This document shows positions 32,590 to 53,856 of a DNA stretch of 64,000 nucleotides, piece by piece. The stretch lies in contig CALZFC010000104.1 of NCBI GenBank assembly GCA_945643635.1, positions 822,501-886,500 of the forward strand, read 5' to 3'. Made by a program: the position numbers and the translations under genes. The notes below the pieces were generated by a model. The model did not search any database, had not been told where the DNA came from, and was given only the letters and a program-made list of their open reading frames with translations. This DNA comes from Allodiplogaster sudhausi (taxonomy: Eukaryota > Nematoda > Chromadorea > Rhabditida > Diplogasteridae). The first letter of the stretch is position 1. Every line of letters starts with the position of its first letter.

Positions 32590-34482
32590 AGGGCTGTGTA
32601 TCTACGTCAAAAGTAACAGGGACAACAACATCATACATGTAGTTAAAAACAATAGAAAAATAGTATTATGTGATCTCTGGCGTCCTGGCTGAACATCTCA
32701 ATTAGCAGATGCGTGAGTCAACCGGCTACAATAGATTGGTCACGGTGAAAATGATGCAAATCTACATATTAAAAAAATTTTGTAGCTTGACTGCGCATTT
32801 AAAAGCATATGTAATGGTTTAATTTAGAAGAACTCTTTAAATTAGGATTGCAGTGAATAAATCGACGAAAGAAAGATAAAGAACAACTTTGATCGTACAA
32901 AATTAACGAAATTTCCGTACGCTAAAGTAGATTGGTCACTGTGAAAGTGATGCAAATCTATATATGTATGAACAATAAATATATTTCTGATTATTTAAAA
33001 TAACTGCGTATTTAAAAGCAAATGTGATGGGTTAATTTTAAAAAATATTCTTCAAGTTAGAATAAACATAAATAAATTGATGAAAGAAAGATAAAGTACA
33101 GTTTTGAACGTGCCAATTACTGATTTTTGTTTATATTAACATAACAAAAGCGAGATTTTGCACTTTAAAGTACGAACTTGTAAAGAAATGGAATCCGGGG
33201 CCGTATAAAAGGGCTCCGACTCGATGCTCTCCATCAGATTCACTCTTGTCTCTGTCTCTGCTTCTCTGCCCTCTCCACTCTCCAGCAATGTCTGCTCTGA
33301 CGATCGATCCTCCGGCTGCTCAGCTTCCCGCCGCGGGCGGTGCTTCCGTCCATCAGCTCGCCAACGGCGGTGCTGCTCGTCTAGTCTACAAGGTTTTCCT
33401 CTCCCTTCCCCTCCCATCCTACCTCCCTTTCCATCATCTCTCTCTTTCACTCAATCTCTCTCTCCTATCCTCTCTCTTCTCTCTCCTCTCTCTCCTGTCC
33501 TCCATTTCTCAATTCCACAGTTTCCCAGCCCTCCTTGTCTCGTTGTCTTTACCGCTCTGTCCCGTTTCTCTCATCGATTATTTCCTTGCAGGTCAAGTCG
33601 TCGAACAACAACGAGTACCGCCTGAAGCCGGTGTTCGGCTTCGTTGAGCCGGGCACGGCTTCTCCCCTCGAGATCACCCGCCTGGCCGGCCCACCCAAGG
33701 AGGACAAGCTCGTCATCCAGTACGCCGAGGCGCCCGCCGACGCCGCCAACCCCCAGGACGCCTTCAAGGCCGCGGCGGTGGCCGGTGAGATGACCCTCCC
33801 CATGTCGGCCCAGTGAACTCCTCATCTTCTCCCTCCTCTAAATAAACATATTCATGGCTAACTTCTTTCTTCGTTCCACATGCCAAAAGTATGAAAAATC
33901 TCCATAGAAAGTGCTAAAGGTAAAGCCTTTAATAAAATGTAAAGTAGCTTTATTCAAGAGGAAGTGGCGAGATTTTTGCCAAGGTTTACATAGGTTATGA
34001 TCAAGACATGTTGAGATGCATTACGCGAGCGAGTATGAAGGGGTGGACAGTGGCAAAGAGGATTGGGGAGGAGAAATGTTAATGTTGTCGCACAATTTAG
34101 CTGATGTTTGTATGAATAAATAAAATAAATAAGAGACACATGTGGTCAATCAAATGTATATGAATGCAAGATTGTGGTCGAGTATCTAGTAAAGCGCAAG
34201 CGTCCAGTAAACGGGCATCGAAAAGAAAAGGCGTAGAGTTACTTGATTCTCGACACTGTGTGTACCATGCAGTATATCGAGAACAAAACCAAAAAAGGCA
34301 GAGGGACTGGGGCAATCAAGATGGTAGCAGCGAATATTAAATAAAAGACAAGGGTTGAGAACGAAAGGGGCAAGACGGGATGAGTCGGACGGCGTGGCTG
34401 AGTGACGGCTGCCGGGACAGAGGACGCGGCCTCCGACTGCGACTGGATGCTGCGGTCGACGGCTCCCTGTGCAAGTTGACGG
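32590..34482 (+). repeat. Second copy of SSP-containing segmental duplication
   Basis: Matches about 26372-28132 in the same orientation, starting at the CGTGTATCTACGTCAAAAGT-like stretch and ending at TGCAAGTTGAC, after which the two copies diverge abruptly. It includes the doubled TTGGTCACTGTGAAA module, the TATA box (about 33203), the SSP gene and part of the uncertain minus-strand exon. Confidence 0.8.
33288..33816 (+). CDS. SSP-type sperm-specific MSP-domain protein, intact
   Basis: Exons 33288-33392 and 33592-33816 join in phase to 109 aa, the usual length of nematode sperm-specific class P proteins. It starts MSALTIDPPAAQLPAAGG, continues with VKSSNNNEYRLKPVFGFVEP and ITRLAGPPKEDKLVIQYAEA, and ends TLPMSAQ. 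This is one immunoglobulin-like MSP domain, expected in sperm cytoplasm. The single intron is CT-rich. A TATA box (CGTATAAAAG) lies about 85 bases upstream and AATAAA follows the stop at 33841. It is the functional partner of the broken copy at 26978. Confidence 0.9.
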
Positions 34483-35034
34483 GGAGCTCACTAGTCAGTC
34501 TAGTCTTTCCTGGTTCTAACTAGAGAAGCGAAAAGGTTTCCCCCAGCTTCTAGAGCTCTCTTATGTTCCTTTTCGCCTGGACCTAACCTTTTCTTTTAAA
34601 GCTCTCCAACATGGAACATTTGTTTTTAAAAAAGTTTAATTAATTGGTTGGTAGGATGATTAATGGATGAACTCCAAACATCATATCGGGCCTTGAATTA
34701 AAATTTATTAGCTGTTCGGCAAGATGTTTTGGCGAAGAACCCGACTGTTTTCGAATATGAATTTTTGAAACGTCATTCGGAGTATGCATGAAAGTATTAT
34801 CCACTCTCAGTTCTCATCCGGCAGGTTCTCTTTGTTCTCGTTTCTCAAACGATTAGCGCCAATACATCTGTTTCTTTTATTTATTACTCTCTCGATCTAT
34901 CATTTCAATTCTGTATCAAAGAAGATTTTACAGATTTAAAAAGAAAATTCGTCTTGTTTTATGCTTTATTTTGCTTATTTTTTTAATACAAATAGTTATT
35001 ATCGATTGTATGAGCCTTTTTATCTTCTCTCAAG
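34483..35034. other. Intergenic region
   Basis: No exon was recognised. The last 60 or so bases match, inverted, the intron next to the DEG/ENaC exon at 40074-40195. Confidence 0.5.
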
Positions 35035-35151
35035 TTCGCCCTGCTGACCCGCGAGGAATGGGGCAACTGCACGTCGACATGGCCGGTGGGCTACGAAGGC
35101 CCCACTTCGCAAGTACTCGGCCGCCAACTGCCACACAAAATGCAAAGCGAG
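35035..35151 (+). pseudogene. Decayed inverted copy of a DEG/ENaC exon
   Basis: This stretch copies, on the opposite strand, the channel exon at 40074-40195, including flanking intron with the acceptor (CTCTCAAG) and donor (AG/GTATTG). It reads FALLTREEWGNCTSTWPVGY in the original frame. Five bases (ATCTC) are missing at the HLKYS codons, so the frame is lost before the Cys-rich end. No neighbouring channel exons are present. Right after its donor it runs into a (CT)n tract and then into the repeat module shared with 23.6-24.4 kb. Confidence 0.8.
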
Positions 35152-35154
35152 GTA

Positions 35155-35161
35155 TTGGGAA

Positions 35162-35199
<38 letters not shown>

Positions 35200-35951
35200 A
35201 TGTCCATATTTATTAGTTATTGCTTCATTGATGTTCATGTTGTTATCCAAGCCAAAGAGCGCTTCCCTCATTTTCTCTCCCTTTCCACTCTCGCTTCTCT
35301 CTCGCTCTCTTTCTCTCTCTCTCTCTCTATTTCTCTCTCTCTGTCTCTCTTTCTGGACCCTTCGATGGCCGTGCACGATTGTCTAGAATGAAAAATCTGG
35401 TTTAGGCTATGCGATTTGTTTCAAACCTTTCTATTCAACTGGTCAGCAATAATCTATTCTTGCATTAGACATTTGTTTACTCAACTACAACGATGACAAG
35501 AACGGAGCTACAAAAGTTTCTAATCTACTGAAGTTAATAAGTCCAAGAAGACTCAATACGAGGAAGATCAAAAAGGGGAGTAAACACGTTTCATATGGTT
35601 CTCACATCAAAACCCGACTCTCGCTATTCGGGAGTATTCTACATATTTTTGTCATTGATTCAGATTCTTTATCTGCCTCTGTGTCGTCGCCCTGTTCTCT
35701 CACTCTCTCCTCCATCACACTTAAAAGTTACATTCTCCCCATTCTCCCTTCTGTCTTTCCTTTCTCTCTCTCACTATCTGTTCCTTTCACCTATGGTTAA
35801 CATCGAAAATTCATAGGTGATTCTCGCCCTTCTACAACTAGAAATAATGCTTCTTAAGATTAGACATGTTAGTACAAAGAAATGTTGTATGTACATAGAC
35901 AAGAATTCAAGAATAAAGATGAGTTAACGATTTGAAAAGAAATGCGAAATC
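35155..35951. repeat. CT tract and dispersed repeat module
   Basis: (CT)n at 35162-35197, then sequence matching 23640-24390 (landmarks GTTATCCAAGCCAAAGAGCGC and GACAAGAACGGAGCTACAAAAG). No gene was seen; the region lies just downstream of the DEG/ENaC stop codon. Confidence 0.7.
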
Positions 35952-46016
<10,065 letters not shown>

Positions 46017-47019
46017 CCTCTTCTTCTGCCTCTCTTCTCTTCCTATTATGAGGACAAGGACGGTCGACGATACAGTATCTCGTGATTAGAGTAAGTTTCG
46101 ATTAAATCTTACGTGACAAATTATAATGTAAAATAATAATAATAATAATAAAATAAACGCAGAGCGTGCTGATATAAAATTACTATTAAAAAGAGCGAAA
46201 GTAAAGTGAGCAAGCGGAAGCGCCATAAAATGGAGAGAGTGAGGAGGCGAACAAGCGAGAGATAAGACGAGACGTTCTTAAAATAACAGCAGCACACACA
46301 CAGGGAAATGCATGTAATAAAAAAATTCAACACCAGTTTAATTAGGAAATAAGATTTAAATAAAATTTAACGCGAAAAACTTGATTTAATTAATGATACT
46401 AAGTAAATACCCAGGTAGTTTAGCTAATTTAACTTATCCAACGAAAGAAGTAGTGATGATAAAATTCCTTTAGTGCTCTCGAAGAGTTTGACCAGCTTTG
46501 GAGTGCGGCTGATAAGAGAGAGGCAAGGAAATATGATGAACGATTAGAAATGAAGAATTTTTAGCCACGGCTCGTTTTCTTTCTCGCTCTCTCCGCTCTC
46601 TCTCTCTCTCTTTCTCTCGCTCTCTCTCTCCTCTCTCGCCCTTCATTCTTTTTTCTCTTTCACTCGTTTACTAGCTTGAAGGCTCTCTTACTCTCTCCTC
46701 TCTCGTCATTCTTCTTCTGTAGACTACAAAGCTGGCTCTGTTTTCCTACATGTCAGCTCACTATTCTTGAACAAAGGAATGTTCGAGACTAGCGAACTTT
46801 TTCTTTGAATTTGAGAATTCTCGTTAATGACATCAAAGGTCTTAGAATGATAAGACAATCAGAGTGCGTCCATCTAGAACGAACTTTTACTGTTCAACTG
46901 TGTGGATCAGGCAGAGATCTCATTATCTCATTATCACTTCTCCGTATCATTTCTCATCGATCTCACTCTTTCTCTTTTCCCTCCCTCACTCTCTCTCTCA
47001 CTCTCTCTCACTCTCTCTC

Positions 47020-47058
<39 letters not shown>

Positions 47059-47331
47059 GCTCGCACTCTCTTGAGCACCTTGCGCGTGTGTGTGTGGAGA
47101 GTGAAGGTATGATGATCTGCAAGCTGCAGAAGAAGAAGCTGAAGGAGCGTCATTCTTTATCCAAGGGAAGCTTTCCCCTTTCCGCCCCAGGGTAAACAGA
47201 GGCGCAAGTGATAGCAGCGATTCCCGGAAAGATATTCGCTTTTGCGTCCAGCCAGAGACACACTCTGATCAGCGGGAGAGAGAGAGAGAGAGAGAGAGAC
47301 GAGAGACGAGAGACGAGACGAGACGAGAGAG

Positions 47332-47374
<43 letters not shown>

Positions 47375-48960
47375 TAATAGAGAACGACGGAGACAAAGTG
47401 AGCGAAAGCTAGAGATAGAGAGAGAGAGAAAGAGAGAGTAAGAGGAGGAGAGAGAGGGAAATTGAAAGAGAGCGGAAGATAAAGAGTCATAAGCATGTTA
47501 CTGACGTTTACCGGCAAACGTTATGCACGTGAATTGGCCTTAGGTACGATGGCTAAGTAAAATAAGCTATATATTACTCTACCTTTCACGCTTTATATTT
47601 CTCATTATCACTCTCTTTCTCTTACTCTCTCTAATGGTTCTCTCTCCCTCGTCCTCTCTAACTCCTCAGCAAAGATACAACGGCTTCCTGCGTGCACACA
47701 AATATTTTGCTTCTTCTACTCTTTCCTCTGACAATGAGAATGGCACAAAAACATTCGTTGCACAGTAATGAATGAATGAATGAATCCTTGAAAATCTTGC
47801 GGTAAATTTCTCATCGTGAGGCAACGATTAAAAAAAAAATTGACAGATACCCAGGCAGCCAAAAGCATCGCGACCTACATAGAATGCACTAAAACTTTTG
47901 CCAAACTTGTCGGTGAGGGGCGGGGCCACCAGCTTATGGAGAGTACGCATTTCTGGCAACAACCTCTGCCGTTGTAGTTGTGGTTACTACATAGTAAGTA
48001 GGGTGTATACACTTTTAACAAGTTAGAAACAGAGTTATCGCTAAAGATAAATATGGTTACTGATCGCTAAAGATAAACATGGTTATTGATATTTTTCTCT
48101 GAAATTAACATGCGAAGAAATCACAGCTTGATATCAACTCTTGCAGTATCCGCGAGTGTGTAACAAAAGTTGTTTTCGAGAGTGATTTCTCATTCATTTC
48201 TCGTCAATCCTGTTGCTTCCGCATTAATTTTGCATAAACTTCTAAAATACGCTTCCGTTGTCCCTTCCATTCGTTTCCTCTCGCTCTCCACATTATATAT
48301 CTCACTTCTTTGCTATTCTCTCGCTCTTTGGCTCTCTCTCACTTGTTCTTTTTAGAAATACAAATTCAATATCCATCAGAAATCAAGAATGTCGAAAACA
48401 AGGCCCTGGCTCGCTATCCGAATGGGCCGAGCACTTCAAATTGGGGTCCAGGTCTAGGGTAAAAATATTAAGGCGAGCCGGGACGGGGCCCCTAAATTCC
48501 TTGCGGGTGGGCTGGGCAGGGTGGATAATCTGTGCGGGCCTGAACAATCGTCAGTAGACGGGGATTCGGGCTCGCAGCCATTGACTGGCAAAGGTGATCT
48601 AGAGCGAAGGGTCGCAGACTGCATTAATCGAAGAGAGCAGGAAAAGAGAGAGGGAAGCGAGAGAGAGAGGGAAGAGAGAGAGAGAGAGGGAAGAGAATGA
48701 CGGAGAGATAAAGCGAAGTCAGCCGCTCACGACTGGCGCACGGCAGAAGAGTGAATGATCATCTTCTTCTTTTCCATGAATTATATGGATAAATAAATAT
48801 AGATTTAGATTCTCTCCGAAGTGGCATTCTAATCAGCCAATGCACCATTTATAACATTTTCACAATGAACGCATAAAGTGCTGCACTTGTAAATGCGAGA
48901 ATTGATTAAGCTTCGAAAAACAAGTAGAAAATTCACTTCACCTCTCCTCACTCTCGAAGG
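46017..48960. other. Intergenic region with CT and GA microsatellites
   Basis: Contains (CT)n around 46975-47055, (GA)n around 47275-47450 and weaker CT around 46580-46650. A short Lys-rich open stretch near 47110-47195 has no motif and was not called. A GGCC-rich patch lies near 48400-48570. Nothing else was recognised; it may hold divergent promoters. Confidence 0.55.
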
Positions 48961-49442
48961 ATGGTCTACCCTCTCGCCCCGAGCTACTACTGGTGAATCA
49001 TCTTTATATATTTCAACGATAAACTTCTACTTCTATTCACTAATATAAGTCTATTTAATAATATATAAATATCCTTGACGAAATTCACTTGAAAAACTTG
49101 ATGAAAAATAAACTGCTATTTTTTTTAGCCCTGGAACCGTCGGCAGCCCGTACTACTCTGCGAATGTCAGTTAAATCAGAGATTATTTTAAGGGAACAAA
49201 ATTTCAAAATAATTAATTTATTAAATTAGATGTAATTCAATTAGCTTTTAATTTCAGGGGTATGGCGCCTACGGCTACGCTTCTCCTTATGGTATATTTT
49301 TTTTTAAATAATAAACGATAAACAAATTGTCTTTAAAAAATGTTTTAAGCAAGATTTTTTTATTAGTGATGAAGTATTAACTGCAGGCTACTCTGCCTAC
49401 GTCGGGCAGTACCCCTACGGGCTCGGGTACCCGTACCTCTGA
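48961..49442 (+). CDS. 52-aa Tyr/Gly-rich peptide from four tiny exons
   Basis: Exons 48961-48992, 49129-49165, 49258-49291 and 49387-49442 (32, 37, 34 and 56 bases) join in phase with good acceptors (TTTTTTAG, ATTTCAG, CTGCAG) and GT donors. The peptide begins MVYPLAPSYYCPGTVGS, then repeats Tyr-Gly/Ala pairs (GYGAYGYASPYG) and ends GQYPYGLGYPYL. About 30% of residues are Tyr. There is a single Cys and no hydrophobic signal peptide. Tyr/Gly-rich short proteins in nematodes include structural and antimicrobial-like peptides, but the family was not identified. Phase agreement across three introns and the low-complexity theme shared by all exons support a real gene. Confidence 0.65.
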
Positions 49443-50214
49443 TTCACTCTCGCTTCCCTCGCTCACTCAACTCTCCATGCATTCTCCTTTTAGCTTCCAT
49501 TGGAAACACAGTCGTGACATAAAGAAGTGAAAAAAGAAATGTCGCTATTTAATGGAAACCACGCATTCGAACAAATGTTCTTTAATGGAAATCATGCTCC
49601 AAATTGTAAGAAGAGGAGGAAATGGTTTCGAGAATTAGAGAAGGGTCATTTTCTCAGATTTTTCATGCGTCCAATTATTTTCAACGATTATTAAAGGAGA
49701 GCGATCGCCGAATTTCAAATTGCCGCCGCCCTTCGCAATCTAATAATTCACTCTCGTTTTTCTACGATCTGCGCGATAGCAATCGAGGATGAGAGCGCCT
49801 ACTCCCAGGGTGGACACGCGGCTGCCATTATGTGCCATCTTGGATTTTTACGTATTATGATAATTTCTTATTCGTAAATGACATTGACGAGAAAAAATTC
49901 GATAAAATTAGGCGTAAAAATAAATTATCTCCATGCCAACGTCTACGCTAGTCACACTCCATTCGCTAGAAAGCTTAATTAATTTGGTGAGGTTCTAATA
50001 AGTTGTTGAAGGCAGTGCAATGATTTACAGCAACAATCGTCTCTAGAATGTTGCAGAGCATTAGACATTCGAGTTCTTAACCCAGCTCTCTTTGCCACCA
50101 TTTCTGTCCCCGCATTTCATAAGAGAACAGTTTGCACTTTGTATTTATATATCTACATACCACATTCATTTAGGAGATTTTTGAGTATTTTAAACCAGAA
50201 AAAAGCTAGTTGTG
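49443..50214. other. Intergenic region with a dispersed repeat
   Basis: The stretch at about 49690-49830 resembles 61155-61285 (shared GCCCTTCGC and TGAGAGCG/TGTC followed by CTCCCAGGGTG). No gene was seen. Confidence 0.5.
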
Positions 50215-51178
50215 ATGTCGCTTCGTCACGTGCAGCCGATGGCTTCTCTCGACAACAGGTCTCAAGAAGTGATGGCCGTTTCGGAGAACGCTATCCTTTG
50301 GCGAATGAAGCGATTGGAAAACCGCGGAATCTTCCCGCTGCTCTCACGTCGACTCTTGAAGGATGATCAAACGCCTCGCTCAGTTAAACAACATAAATTT
50401 GCTAGAAAATCTAACGGACTATATAGTTTTCTTCTTTTTCAAAAAAAAAAAGATTGTTTGGCACTATAATATGATACGGGGAATCGAATGGAATGGTTTC
50501 ATTGTTAGCTCTTTCTAATGTTTTTGTTTTGTTTTTGTCATACATGGCTGAAAAATTATACGGGGTGATTGGGCCTGTGAGGTGACTGCATATCTTTGCA
50601 AATTGTTCAAAGTTTAATTCTTCTAGAATTATGAACACGTTAGATAGATATTCAATAAGTTATTCCACATACGTTTTAATTTTCAAAAAAGAGAGGAAAA
50701 TAAATTCTTTTTGCTAAGTCATATGAATACTTCATCACCGCGGCCACGAGCGGCGCGCTGTCATTGACGGCTCCGCAATCGGCGCTGCTAGTGCTTCCGT
50801 ATGATGATTACTGGCCTGAGGTTGACAACTCAGCCGCGTTCGCGACCGCGACGCAGCTCTTCGTGCTGATTCGGAACCGGAACTTCTCGGTATTGATGTT
50901 CTTTACTAAATATCGGGATTGCTAGACTGATTTAGAGAGAAGCTATATTAATTTGTCCATCCTGGATTGAATTGATTGCTTTCCATAGAACGTTCTTGTG
51001 CGCGTCGTCTCCACGACTGACTCGCCGCTCTTCGAAGGGGAAATTGACTGCCAGCCAGTGAACGGCGCCTTTCTCACGATTGGCAACCCTCTTGACCATT
51101 TCGAGCTCATCTTCCTTGATGTCGAAGATAAAGAATACTTTGTATTCCTCACGTTCGAGCGTCTCTCCAATCGGGTCG

Positions 51179-53856
51179 TAATCAAGGGCGCTACATCGTT
51201 TGAGAACCGGCCGATGAGAACGTAACGTATGAGAACATTGGTCGGTCATTTGAGAACCGAGCGCAAACTGAATCTGCCGTATGAGAACCGAGCGTGGACA
51301 TTATTTTCTTGCATACGCCGGATGAGAACCGAGCGTAAAGCAAATGTTCCACATGAGAACCGAGCGTAGAACGAATGTTCCACATGAGAACCGAGCGTAG
51401 AGCGAATGCCCCGGATGAGAACCGAGCGGGAAATATTATGTTTGGGTCTGTCCCGGATGAGAACCGAGCGTGAAAATGTCATTTTGGGTTTGGCGTGAAT
51501 GAGAACCTAGGGGTAAAATGTCATTTTGGGTTTGGTCCGGATGAGAACCTAATGGGAAATATTATTTTTGGGTCTGTCCCGGATGAGAACCGAGCGGGAA
51601 AATGTCATTTTGGGTTTGGCCCGGATGAGAACCGAGCGTGAAAATGTCATTTTGGGTTTGGCGTGGATGAGAACCTAGGGGTAAAATGTCATTTTGGGTT
51701 TGGTCCGGATGAGAACCTAATGGGAAATATTATTTTTGGGTCTTTCCCGGATGAGAACCGAGCGGGAAAATGTCATTTTGGGTTTGGCCCGGATGAGAAC
51801 CGGGCGTGAAAATGTCATTTTGGGTTTGGTCCGGATGAGAACCTTGCGGGAAGATGTAGTCGTCAGCAGTGTGAGTGTATAATATAATACTCAGATTGTA
51901 ATTCGTATTTTAATTTTGGGTAAAGGGGAAAGTTGAATTGAAAATATCTGCACTATTCGCTGACAGTACATTCAAAGTAAACAAAGTACTTCTTCTGTCT
52001 ATATATATATATAGACCCTCATTTAACGCGTGAATAATGTTCTTCTCCTTGTCTTTTGTGGTTCGTCACTGGTTCTTCCCTGCATCACGTCTACTTATCA
52101 TCAATGTTTCTCGGATCTCTACCCGCTGTTTGTCGATCCCTCTGTCCCAGTGAGAGTGTGACTAGAGTTAGGCGAAATTGACAGGTGAGTCCTGGAGGAC
52201 TAGGGAGAGAGTGAGAGAGAGATTTGAGAGAGATGCGGCAATGAGTTTGTTACCGAGAGCGTCTAAATGTATGGCGCTCGTGTTAGACCCCACTTTGGTG
52301 ATAGAGAATTCCTTTAGTGGCGCGGACAAAAGATCACAACTATATAATTATTTGTTTCAGTGGTTACCAAATTCTTATTGATGTCAATTATCAGAATATT
52401 TGTTTGAATGATAGATTCGGAATTAGAAATAAAAACATATTTGAGGAAGAAATTCTATATGAAGTGGATACATTCATTAACCAATCGTTTTTTTCTGGTT
52501 TCCTATTGAATGGCAGCCTTATTGAATGCATAGTTTCATCTGCGTTTACCAAGTCCAACCCTTGTATAGATTATGCCTCGTGGAAAGCCATCGGAGGTGT
52601 ATGCTAAAGACGGAAGTCTTTATAACCGAAAGAAGACCTTAAAAGACGGATTCGAACTCCTTCACTGCTTGAAAAGGAAAGCAGGTTGTTCTTCCACTGC
52701 CTACCTCCGCCCGTCAAAGCAGATATCAGTGCACGGTTGCCATAACCACCTTCCAGACGACGCACAAGCAGAGGTTTTTTTTAAGTGTTATTTACAATGT
52801 TTCTTTATACTATGAAAGAAAAATAAAACATATTCAGTGGTTTGTTTTCAGGCGAAAGTTGCCCGACGAGAGCTTCTTAATACTATTTCCATATAGTTTA
52901 TCATATTTAACAGCATTCGCCGAAAGATCTACAATGAAATCCAGGGCCTGATCGATGAACATCTCATGTGATTTTCCTTATTACCTCAAGCCAAGCTTAT
53001 GAAAAGGAACAGAAAACTCCATCCTTTCAGTTTATGTTCATTTTTTTCTGTGCACATAGAAATGGTTTATGTTCCTGTAAGTGAAGATATGGAATGTAGC
53101 GGCGTTCATGTTTTACTGTTGTTTGTGTGCATAGAGAAGCTAGAAGGGAGAAACATGATTTGTAGTCCAATCAGAGACGCAAAGTGATATAGAGAATGTT
53201 TCGAACTAGCAATTTGCGGATCGTGTTTCAGTGTTTATGGGGTCGACGATTCTTAGAGTTGTGAGATAAAAAAAGAAGTGTATCGCATAACAAAGAATCA
53301 TTTGAATCTCTTACGAACAAAGTCGAAATAATAAAGAGTCGCACGAGTATTATGGATTATAGTCTGAGTATTATATTATACACTCACACTGCTGATGACG
53401 ACATCTTCCCGCAAGGTTCTCCCAAAATGACATTTTACCCCTACGTTCTCATCTGGGCCAAACATAAAATGACATCTTCCGGCTAGGTTCTCATCCGGGA
53501 CAGACCCAAAATGACATTTTACCCCTAGGTTATCATCCACGCCAAACCCAAAATGACATTTTCCCGCTCGGTTCTCATCCGGGACAGACCCAAACATAAT
53601 ATTTCCCGCTCGGTTCTCATCCGGGGCATTCGCTCTACGCTCGGTTCTCATGTGGAACATTCGTTCTACGCTCGGTTCTCATGTGGAACATTCGCTCTAC
53701 GCTCGGTTCTCATCCGGCGTATGCAAGAAAATAATGTCCACGCTCGGTTCTCATACGGCAGATTCAGTTTGCGCTCGGTTCTCAAATGACCGACCAATGT
53801 TCTCATACGTTACGTTCTCATCGGCCGGTTCTCAAACGATGTAGCGCCTAATCAAG
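51179..53856 (+). mobile_element. DNA transposon with long repeat-array TIRs (MULE-like), 8-bp TSD
   Basis: The element spans 51187-53848 (2,662 bp). Its ends are perfect inverted repeats starting GGCGCTACATCGTTTGAG. They are flanked by identical TAATCAAG copies (51179-51186 and 53849-53856). Long terminal inverted repeats (about 720 bases left, 500 right) consist largely of tandem units with GATGAGAACCGAGCG and AATGTCATTTTGGGT. An 8- to 9-bp duplication with long TIRs suits Mutator-like elements; Merlin is an alternative because the ends start with GG. The interior has a FLYWCH-like reading frame but no transposase. Confidence 0.9.
52573..52893 (+). CDS. FLYWCH-type zinc-finger remnant inside the transposon
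   Basis: The frame from 52573 reads MPRGKPSEVYAKDGSLYNRK, then FELLHCLKRKAGCSSTAYLR and VHGCHNHLPDDAQAE. A GTTTTT donor at 52773 and TTTTCAG acceptor at about 52852 continue it as KVARRELLNTIS, with a stop soon after. The Cys-Cys-His-X-His spacing and the HNHLPDDAQAE end are typical of FLYWCH fingers, which form the DNA-binding part of many Mutator-like transposases and some nematode regulators. No catalytic domain follows, so it is probably a leftover or a captured regulatory gene. Start codon uncertain. Confidence 0.55.

Noticed and set aside
51190..51482. Repeated MFRSVLIR/STLGSHVEH-like frames
   Set aside because: They translate the tandem repeats in the transposon termini and occur mirrored at the other end.
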